In this document: positions 1 through 5,163 of the stretch, one piece after another
Position numbering within the stretch: the first letter of the stretch is position 1
Layout of the letters: each line of letters opens with the position of its first letter
Assembly: GCA_029263275.1 (NCBI GenBank)
Contig: JAJCXU010000214.1
Span: forward strand, 1-5,163
Origin: Ilumatobacter sp.
Lineage (GTDB): Bacteria > Actinomycetota > Acidimicrobiia > Acidimicrobiales > Ilumatobacteraceae
Direction of reading: 5' to 3'
Length of the DNA: 5,163 nt
The notes under the pieces: generated by a model
What the model saw: the letters and a program-made list of their open reading frames with translations, nothing else
Databases searched by the model: none
Told to the model about the DNA's origin: nothing
Made by a program: the position numbers and the translations under genes

Positions 1-642
1 TTCGACGGGTTCGCGGATGTGGCCAGGGCTCTGGCCAACGGTCGTCGAGCCGAACTGGTCGACGTGTTGGCTCAAGGCGAACGCTATGTGGAAGAACTTG
101 CGGGAGAGATAGGCCAGAGCGTGGCCAACACATCTCACCACCTGCAGGGCCTCGCCGCCGCCGGACTCGTGACCACCCGCCGCGACGGAAACCGCATCTA
201 CTACCAACTCGCGTCCGACGATGTCGAACAACTGTGGACGGTTCTGCGTTCGGTAGCCCGAACACATCTCGACGAACTCGATGACCTCGCAGCGGACTAT
301 CTCGGCAACCGCAGCCGCCTCGAAGAGATCAACAGAGACGAACTCGCCCAACGGATCGACGACGGCAACCTGATCATCATCGACGTCCGCCCCGAGGCCG
401 AGTACGCCGCCGGACACATTCGCGGCGCACGATCCATCCCCATCGACCAACTTCCCAACATCATCGGCGACCTGCCCACCGATGCTGAAGTCGTGGCCTA
501 CTGCCGAGGCCCGTACTGCGTGTTCGCCGACGACGCCGTCCGACTCCTACGTCGACGCCGCCGCAACGCTCGACGCCTCCAAGACGGATTCCCCGAATGG
601 CGCACCGCCCGGCACCCCACCGAATCGGGACTCGCATCGTGA
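1..642 (+). CDS. ArsR-family winged-helix regulator fused to a rhodanese domain (5' end outside window)
   Basis: Probably a DNA-binding repressor whose C-terminal rhodanese domain carries or senses a persulfide. The frame is open to the window's first base (FDGFADVARALANGRRAEL), and this pre-GTG stretch resembles the family N-terminus, so the GTG at 19 is probably internal and the true start lies upstream. Numbering from that GTG: winged helix about 1-90, with recognition-helix region SVANTSHHLQGLAAAGLV (34-51) and wing RRDGNRIYYQL (54-64); rhodanese about 105-200, with IDVRPEAEY (121-129), GHIRGA (132-137) and active-site loop CRGPYC (162-167), C162 being the expected sulfur acceptor. The loop holds the only two cysteines visible. 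The HTH half lacks the cysteine metal site of classical ArsR proteins, so arsenic sensing is unlikely. The layout matches mycobacterial Rv0324-like proteins as I remember them. An arginine run (RRRRR, 178-182) interrupts the usual rhodanese helix but leaves the frame intact. The domains are secure; the ligand and regulated genes are not known. Confidence 0.9.
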   Translation, partial: FDGFADVARALANGRRAELVDVLAQGERYVEELAGEIGQSVANTSHHLQGLAAAGLVTTRRDGNRIYYQLASDDVEQLWTVLRSVARTHLDELDDLAADYLGNRSRLEEINRDELAQRIDDGNLIIIDVRPEAEYAAGHIRGARSIPIDQLPNIIGDLPTDAEVVAYCRGPYCVFADDAVRLLRRRRRNARRLQDGFPEWRTARHPTESGLAS

Positions 643-689
643 ACACCACGACGGCGCAGTCGGCCTCGGCCCTGCTAACCGCTCGATAA
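639..689 (+). pseudogene. 16-codon stub overlapping the regulator stop; possible remnant of a lost downstream gene
   Basis: A GTG at 639 overlaps the regulator's TGA (640-642) in the GTGA arrangement typical of translationally coupled genes. It opens MNTTTAQSASALLTAR and then meets TAA at 687-689. The peptide looks like an ordinary bacterial N-terminus, and nothing recognisable continues in any frame afterwards. It may be the stump of a second operon gene lost by recombination. It could equally be chance, because a GTGA at a stop codon is common in GC-rich DNA. I do not recognise a family. Confidence 0.25.
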
Positions 690-750
690 TCGTGTCGCCG
701 CAACGATTCCGGGCCGCTTAAGAACCGGCTTCAATATGTAGGTGATCGAA

Positions 751-762
751 CGACCATGGTCG
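751..762. promoter_or_regulatory. Perfect 12-bp palindrome CGACCATGGTCG
   Basis: The twelve bases equal their own reverse complement, with no spacer, in the non-coding stretch between the regulator and the small gene at 849. The flanking bases (A at 750, G at 763) do not extend the symmetry. It could be a half of, or a complete, dimer binding site. It lies 10 bases before the CTCAACGAG repeat cluster. No credible -35/-10 pair could be fixed around it, so a regulatory role is inferred from symmetry and position only. Confidence 0.3.
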
Positions 763-771
763 GCTGCAGGT

Positions 772-836
772 GCTCGTTGACGCCCGCTCGACATTGATCT
801 CAACGAGCCACGATCCCTCGGTATTCGCTCAACGAG
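772..836. repeat. Three-copy CTCAACGAG repeat cluster, probable operator of the downstream gene pair
   Basis: GCTCGTTGA (772-780) is the exact inverse of TCAACGAGC (800-808), giving a 9-bp perfect inverted repeat with a 19-base spacer. CTCAACGAG occurs at 799-807 and again at 828-836, 29 bases apart start to start. Both direct copies are followed two or three bases later by CGAT. The last copy ends only 12 bases before the ATG at 849 and supplies the only GAG resembling a ribosome-binding site, so a bound protein could block translation or transcription. Repeated short sites ahead of a toxin-antitoxin-like pair fit autoregulation. However, the 59-residue protein shows no clear DNA-binding fold, so the binder is unknown. 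A TTGACG at 777-782 resembles a -35 box, but no good -10 lies at the right distance. Confidence 0.45.
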
Positions 837-848
837 TACGATGTGCCC

Positions 849-1028
849 ATGAGCACTGGTTCCATCGGCAGAACTGAGAGTGCCCGAGACCTCGCTGGCG
901 ACCAGCCGCCCACGGACGACGATGTCTCGATCACGCGTGACGGCCGAAGGCTTGACACGCCGGCGAAGGTGATTGCCTTCGTCGACGAGATCAACGCAAG
1001 CCGCGCGCCTGCGGCGTCCGGTGCCTGA
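849..1028 (+). CDS. Small antitoxin-like protein paired with a nucleotidyltransferase
   Basis: A 59-residue soluble protein with no signal peptide, membrane segment or cysteine. The N-terminal third is polar and probably disordered. A conserved-looking core at about 23-41 (DDDVSITRDGRRLDTPAKV) leads into a predicted helix IAFVDEINAS (42-51). I recall this DDVSITRDGRRLD pattern in actinobacterial proteins of 60-70 residues encoded just before minimal nucleotidyltransferases, as in the mycobacterial MenA1/MenT1 type pair, so the likely role is to bind and neutralise that enzyme. The next gene begins at GTG 1021, eight bases before this gene ends, which indicates translational coupling. The ATG at 849 is preferred, but an in-frame GTG at 843 sits 6 bases after GAG (834-836), a better-spaced though weak ribosome-binding site, and would add two residues. 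An ATG at 841 in another frame stops after three codons. The frame is intact although the partner gene is not. The antitoxin role is inferred from context and recalled resemblance. Confidence 0.65.
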   Translation: MSTGSIGRTESARDLAGDQPPTDDDVSITRDGRRLDTPAKVIAFVDEINASRAPAASGA

Positions 1029-1542
1029 CGAGGTCGGGACCGCATTCGACCCGGACCGGGTCCTGGCAACGCTTGACCACCACGGCGTTGAATACCTGCT
1101 CGTCGGAGGGCTTGCCGCGCGGGCGCACGGCGCTCAGCGACAGACAGCGGACGTCGACTGCGTGCCGAATACGACGGCTGAGAACCTTGGACGGATGGCG
1201 GGTGCGCTTGTCGAGTTGAATGCGCGATTACGGGTCGGTGGGATGTCGGAGGAGCAAGCCAGTTGCCGGTCACGATCGACGCTCAGACACTGTTTGCCTT
1301 CGGGTCGTCGACTTGGATGACTGCTGCAGGGCCTCTTGGTTGAGCTTCGTGACCGATCCGGTGATCGGCACGGCTACTCCGACCTCGTGACTCGTGCGGT
1401 CGGCTACGAGGTCGGCGAACTGTCGGTGCTCCTGGCGTCGCTGGACGACATTGTTGCTTCGAAAGAGTTCGCGGGTCGCGAGAAGAACAACGAGGCGCTG
1501 CCGGAGTTGATCGAACTTCTGCGTTGTCAGCGAAGGCTCTGA
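1021..1542 (+). pseudogene. Minimal nucleotidyltransferase toxin (AbiEii/MenT-like), broken by two frameshifts
   Basis: The ancestral enzyme would transfer nucleotides to a target such as tRNA, the activity known for MenT toxins. The first segment starts at GTG 1021 and contains VEYLLVGGLAARAHG (residues 23-37) and RQTADVD (40-46), the GG...HG..R.T.D.D signature, with D44 and D46 as expected metal ligands. Similarity continues to about 1254 (GGMSEEQA), but this frame then turns into unrelated sequence and stops at 1318-1320. From about 1254 the next frame reads ASQLPVTIDAQTLFAFGSS and later TWMTAAGPL, stopping at 1341-1343. From about 1336 the first frame resumes with LVELRDRSGDRHGYSDL, SLDDIVASKEFAGREKN and EALPELIELL, ending at TGA 1540-1542; the lysine at 1462-1464 is the probable catalytic one. 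Joined together the pieces give about 175 residues, close to MenT1-sized enzymes. No ribosome-binding site precedes GTG 1021, so translation would depend on coupling to the 849 gene. Real decay and sequencing error cannot be separated here. Confidence 0.8.
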
Positions 1543-1575
1543 CTCGACCGCGTCGAAGCGCCCACCTGGACCCGG

Positions 1576-4500
1576 CTACAGGTCGATGAACGGCGGCTCG
1601 GGTGTTGGAGGCGGCGGCTCGGGCGGAGCGTCGAGGCCGGCGAGTTCGGTCGAGAGCGCCTCGAGTTCGGCAGTGAGCGTCTCGACCTGCTCGGTATGCG
1701 GGAAGATGTGGCCGACGAGTTCGGACGCCCGGCTGATCTGTTCCACGCACGTCGCTTGACGTTGTTTCGAGATGTCGATCTCTTCGGGGATCTTCTCGAT
1801 GCGTCGTTCGAGGGTGGTCATGAGGGTGTGGGGTGCAGCGTCCCAGAGCGCTGCGGTGTTCCATCCGGTCGACGAGAAGCCGGTGTCGTCAATCGCTACC
1901 TCGAACCCGGGAATCAGGTGCGAGGGCCGTTGCCTTCCGGTGAGCTGCATTCCGCCGAGCGTCCCGACGGGTGCCCAGTCGTGCGTGCCACGCAGTGCGA
2001 CGAGGCATTCACGCAGCCGTCGCCCGCCGTCTGCTCGTTCGCCGAAGACTGTGCCGTCGGCGTCGGTGTAGGCGTAGTCATTGCCTCGGGTGATCTGCCG
2101 ACGAGTGTCGATCTCGGTGAGTCTTTCGATGCGGTCGGTCGCTTCGGTGTGTTGTCGTTGGAGGCTGGCGATCCGGCGCGGGAGTTCTCGCTGTGTCTTC
2201 GCATGGTTCAGTGCGAGGCGCGTGAGGCGGGCGTGTTCGGACGCGACTTCGGCGTGTCGTTGGACGAGGGGGTTGCCGGTGGCGATGGCTTTGAGTTCTG
2301 CGTAGGAGAGCACGACGTCAGTGTCGAGGTCGTCCACGGAGCGCATGGTGGGGTCGATCTCGCCGGTGCGGGTGACTTGGCCGATGAAGCGCGCCTTGCG
2401 TTCCAGCGTCTGCCACATGTACGGGTCGAATGACGCTTCCGTTACGTAGCGGATGACGTGGACTTCGGGGTTCTGGTTGCCTTGGCGGAGCGCTCGGCCT
2501 TCTCGTTGTTCGATGTCGGCGGGTCGCCACGGGGCGTCGATGTGATGGAGGGCGACGAGGCGGTTCTGGATGTTGGTGCCGACGCCCATCTTGTCGGTGG
2601 AGCCGACGATCACATCGATGTCGCCGTCTCGGCAGGCGGTGAACAGTCGGGCCTTGGCGGTGTCGCTGTTGGCGTCATGGATGAACGCGATCCGCTCCGG
2701 GTCCATGCCTCGCTGCACGAGTTGTCGTTTGAGTTCGTCGTAGACGGTGAACTGACGTGCCGAGCCGGGCGTGCCCTTGTCGCAGAACACGGCCTGCAGT
2801 GCTCCCGAGTGGGTCGATGGTGCTCCGGTGGTGTCGAGGTACTCGGTGTTCTGGTATTGCTGCCAGAGGTCGGTGACTCGTTGGGCGACGTGGTCGACTT
2901 TGCCGGTGTCGACGGGTTGGGTTCGGTCGATGAGGCGGAGGTCGAGCGAGGCGAGTCGGCCGTCGTTGCAGACCTTGAGCATGTTGTCCACGGTCGGGTC
3001 GACGCCGCGGCCTCGGATGTCGTCGGCGCGTTCGCCGAGTTCGGCAATCAGGTCGCGGAGTTGATCGGTGGCGGGAACGAGCACGGTTTCGGCTTGCCCG
3101 TCGACGAGGGCGGGCACGTTGAGCGAGTCGAGCGCGTTCTCGGGGAGGAAGTCGGCGAAGGACCGGAAGATGGTGAGTAGCTCGGGGACGTTGTCGAAGC
3201 TGGCGATGCGCGTGTTCAGTCGGAAGCGCCCGCCCTCGGGTGCGAGTTCCATGTTCGTGACGGAGCGGGCGAACGTCCCCGCCCAGGAGTCGAACGACAT
3301 CATCTCCATATCGTCGAGAGTGTCGGGGGCGAGGAATCGCTTCATCACCCACATCTCGGCAAGCGAGTTGGCGATCGGTGTCCCGGTCGCGAACGTGGCG
3401 ACCTTCGGCCCGTACTGGGAGCGGAGCCAGTCGAGCTTCATGCACATGTCGGTCGCCCGCTTCGACGATGACGTGCCGATCGGCAGCTTCGTGAAGAACG
3501 GCAACCCCTTGTAGGCGTGAGCCTCATCGGCAAACACATAGTCGACGCCGAGTTGCTCGAACGTCACCGACTGCACGTCGGTCTCGGCGTTCAACAAGGT
3601 GGCAAGCGACGAGTTGAGTCGGGCCTTGGCCTTCTCGATTGCTTTCGCTGCGGCCCGGTTGTCTCCCTCGGATGCTCGGTGTGCGGCTTCGTCGAAGATC
3701 GTGAGTTGGTCGCGGATGAAGTCGGTCTGGGTCTCGATCGATGTCTCGATTCTCGAGAACGTCGATTGGGTCATCACGACGCCGTCCCAGTCGCCGGTGG
3801 CGCATCGGGCGACGAATGTGCGGCGGGCGTCTCGGGCGAGGTCGTCCTTGCCGGCGACCAGGACTCGTGCGGTCGGGTAGAGCTGAGAGAACTCTCGTGA
3901 GAACTGGTCGAGCATGTGGTTCGGCACGACGTACAGCGGTTTGGTGATCTGTCCGGTTCGCTTCAGTTGACGGCCGGCGATGACCATGGCGGCGGTCTTG
4001 CCGGCCCCGACCCGGTGCGGGAGCAGTGTGGATGAGTCGGTGCCCATGATTCGCCAGACGGCGTCGGTCTGATGCTTGTGGGGTTGGAACGTGGCGGAGA
4101 GGCCGACGAGTTCGCCGAGGTGAGCGCCGTCCCATGTCGGCAGGACGGTGGAGTTGAAGCGTTCGTTGAAGACGGCTTCGAGTCGGGCGGCGCGTTCGGG
4201 GTCTTCCCAGACCCAGTCGGCGAAGCGGTCCTCGATCTCGGTCCTCTTGTCGTTGGCGGCCATCGTCTCGGCGATGGCTTTGACTCGTTTGCCGGCTGAG
4301 TCCTCTCGGTAGAGGATCGTGGCGCGAAGGTTGAGGGCGTCCTCGACGAGCCGGTAGGCGTCGGCTTCGCTGGTTCCCCACTCGGTGGATGCAGCGACTG
4401 CGGAGCGGGCGGACCATGCGGCGGACACGGACCACTCCCCCACGAGGGCGGCGTGTTCGACCTTGACGTAGGCGGGTGCGGCGAGTGTGTCGACCAGGAA

Positions 4501-5163
4501 CTGCCGGACGGTGTCTTCGTCGATCCAGACCGCACCGAGCCGGGCGCTGATCGCCTCTGCTGGGATCCACTCCGGCACGATTTCCTTCAGTGCTTCGACG
4601 TTGATCTGATACCGGTCGTCGGTTTCTGCTGCGGTCGCAGCGGTGCGGAGCTTCGTTCGAACGTTGCCGGAGAGGTAGCTCTGTGCGTCGATCCACACGT
4701 CGCCGTCGTCCTCGGGATTCGGTGGGGAGAGGTGGATGTGGCCGGCTTGACGTAGCTCGGTGAGCACCTGGTCGGCGTCGCTGGCGAGGAGCCCGGCAAT
4801 GAAGTCCATGTCGACGCTGCGATGCGTTGCGAGCGATGTGGCGAGGGCTTCGGGCAATGTTTCGGCGCCGGCGTGTGTGCGCTGTGGCGTGATGAGCCAT
4901 TGTTCGAAGATTGCAGCCTTGGTGGCGGTCTGGGAGGTGTCGTCGAAGACTTCGAGCGCCGAGACGAGTCCCCATCCGGGGTCTTTGCGGAAGCGTTGCG
5001 GGCTCGACATCGACCTGCGGCCCGACGAGGTGAGCGTGAATGCGTTGATCGGTCCCCAGATCCGGACGTAGTTGTCGTAGCGATCGTTGAGGCCGGCTCG
5101 GGCGTCCTCCCAGGCCAGGACTGAGCCCGGGCTGGTGCCGTGCGATTGGAGATTCATCACGGA
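1576..5163 (-). CDS. Large DarB-like/SNF2-like superfamily II DNA helicase of mobile elements (N-terminus outside window)
   Basis: An ATP-dependent DNA helicase or translocase. Residues are numbered from the GTG at 5160, but the frame is open through the window edge, so that codon is probably internal. Family-specific N-terminal part about 20-245: YVRIWGPINAFTL (31-43), ALEVFDD (68-74), ATKAAIFEQW (79-88), SYLSGNVRTKL (161-171). ATPase lobe: a Q-motif-like QPHKHQTDAV (359-368), Walker A RVGAGKTA (383-390, K388), DEAH (545-548) and TGTP (592-595). A charged helical insert (about 492-518) precedes the DEAH box. Second lobe: VFCDKGTP (791-798), GSTDKMGVGTNIQ (853-865) and QREGRALRQG (885-894) with the arginine fingers. 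Then come FDPYMWQTLERKARFIGQ (911-928), family-typical AIATGNPLV (958-966), coiled-coil-prone helices (about 970-1018, 1115-1175) and a proline-rich tail (1178-1190). All helicase motifs are intact. Relatives occur on plasmids, conjugative elements and phages, often with an adenine methyltransferase-like N-terminal region, and are linked to antirestriction or conjugation. The precise role here is not settled. The gene converges on the broken nucleotidyltransferase. Confidence 0.9.
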   Translation of the reverse strand, partial: SVMNLQSHGTSPGSVLAWEDARAGLNDRYDNYVRIWGPINAFTLTSSGRRSMSSPQRFRKDPGWGLVSALEVFDDTSQTATKAAIFEQWLITPQRTHAGAETLPEALATSLATHRSVDMDFIAGLLASDADQVLTELRQAGHIHLSPPNPEDDGDVWIDAQSYLSGNVRTKLRTAATAAETDDRYQINVEALKEIVPEWIPAEAISARLGAVWIDEDTVRQFLVDTLAAPAYVKVEHAALVGEWSVSAAWSARSAVAASTEWGTSEADAYRLVEDALNLRATILYREDSAGKRVKAIAETMAANDKRTEIEDRFADWVWEDPERAARLEAVFNERFNSTVLPTWDGAHLGELVGLSATFQPHKHQTDAVWRIMGTDSSTLLPHRVGAGKTAAMVIAGRQLKRTGQITKPLYVVPNHMLDQFSREFSQLYPTARVLVAGKDDLARDARRTFVARCATGDWDGVVMTQSTFSRIETSIETQTDFIRDQLTIFDEAAHRASEGDNRAAAKAIEKAKARLNSSLATLLNAETDVQSVTFEQLGVDYVFADEAHAYKGLPFFTKLPIGTSSSKRATDMCMKLDWLRSQYGPKVATFATGTPIANSLAEMWVMKRFLAPDTLDDMEMMSFDSWAGTFARSVTNMELAPEGGRFRLNTRIASFDNVPELLTIFRSFADFLPENALDSLNVPALVDGQAETVLVPATDQLRDLIAELGERADDIRGRGVDPTVDNMLKVCNDGRLASLDLRLIDRTQPVDTGKVDHVAQRVTDLWQQYQNTEYLDTTGAPSTHSGALQAVFCDKGTPGSARQFTVYDELKRQLVQRGMDPERIAFIHDANSDTAKARLFTACRDGDIDVIVGSTDKMGVGTNIQNRLVALHHIDAPWRPADIEQREGRALRQGNQNPEVHVIRYVTEASFDPYMWQTLERKARFIGQVTRTGEIDPTMRSVDDLDTDVVLSYAELKAIATGNPLVQRHAEVASEHARLTRLALNHAKTQRELPRRIASLQRQHTEATDRIERLTEIDTRRQITRGNDYAYTDADGTVFGERADGGRRLRECLVALRGTHDWAPVGTLGGMQLTGRQRPSHLIPGFEVAIDDTGFSSTGWNTAALWDAAPHTLMTTLERRIEKIPEEIDISKQRQATCVEQISRASELVGHIFPHTEQVETLTAELEALSTELAGLDAPPEPPPPTPEPPFIDL

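Noticed and set aside
488..721. Alternative plus-strand frame overlapping the regulator's 3' end
   Set aside because: The regulator frame contains the rhodanese active-site loop and a conserved C-terminus. The alternative frame has no motif and runs into the non-coding spacer.
713..729. GCCG...CGGC around CTTAAG as a terminator for the regulator gene
   Set aside because: Only four pairs form before a mismatch, the loop is long, and the T-tract is missing.
777..805. TTGACG (777-782) as the -35 box of a promoter for the 849 gene
   Set aside because: The hexamer 17 bases downstream is TCAACG, a poor -10, and the match falls inside the inverted repeat. It is noted only as a possibility.
800..1273. 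A 157-codon minus-strand open frame opposite the antitoxin-like gene
   Set aside because: The plus strand carries recognisable family sequence in the small protein and the GG...D.D nucleotidyltransferase motif. The minus-strand peptide is low-complexity Arg/Ser/Pro.
1544..1556. Hairpin TCGAC-CGC-GTCGA as an intrinsic terminator
   Set aside because: The stem is only 5 bp and there is no T-run after it on either strand.
1283..1864. A 193-codon minus-strand open frame spanning the nucleotidyltransferase remnant and the helicase 3' end
   Set aside because: It runs antisense across two unrelated genes, is rich in arginine and has no family signature.
1696..3180. Two long plus-strand open frames (about 245 and 240 codons) opposite the helicase gene
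   Set aside because: They are antisense to the helicase. The Val/Gly/Glu/Asp-rich composition mirrors its codon bias, and no domain or plausible ribosome-binding site is visible.
3524..4975. A 483-codon open frame on the minus strand, offset from the helicase frame
   Set aside because: The translation is extremely rich in arginine, proline and histidine with no recognisable motif. It is a frame-shifted shadow of the GC-rich helicase gene, whose own frame carries all the conserved helicase motifs.

Overview
The window is GC-rich, uses GTG starts, and its proteins have the look of high-GC Gram-positive (actinobacterial) genes. I base that on codon use and remembered family resemblance, not on a search, and I cannot name a genus. 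It reads as an accessory region: a regulator gene cut by the left edge, a damaged toxin-antitoxin-like pair, and a very large helicase gene of the kind carried by plasmids and integrative elements, cut by the right edge.

Positions 1-642 (+) hold most of an ArsR-type winged-helix regulator fused to a rhodanese domain, a family linked to sulfur or persulfide sensing. Its stop codon overlaps a GTG that opens a reading frame of only 16 codons (639-689), which may be the stump of a lost partner gene. Positions 690-848 have no convincing gene. They do contain a perfect 12-bp palindrome (751-762) and three copies of an 8-9 bp motif, CTCAACGAG, one inverted and two direct (772-836). These lie immediately upstream of the next gene pair and look like operator material.

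Positions 849-1542 (+) are a toxin-antitoxin-like pair: an intact 59-residue protein followed, with an 8-base overlap, by a minimal nucleotidyltransferase related to AbiEii/MenT toxins. The nucleotidyltransferase is no longer one frame. Its conserved sequence continues through three successive reading frames, so it is either a pseudogene or carries sequencing errors. The small partner frame is intact.

Positions 1576-5163 (-) are one open frame of 1195 residues, converging on the broken toxin gene across 33 bp. It is the helicase part of the giant DarB-like/SNF2-like superfamily II proteins of conjugative elements and phages, with Walker A, DEAH, TGTP and C-terminal motifs V and VI all present. 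The frame is still open at the right edge. In this family a DNA adenine methyltransferase-like region often lies N-terminal, which would fall outside the window.

Nothing here is clearly a new system. The points most worth checking are the decayed nucleotidyltransferase beside an intact partner, the repeat cluster that probably controls it, and what lies at the unseen N-terminus of the helicase.
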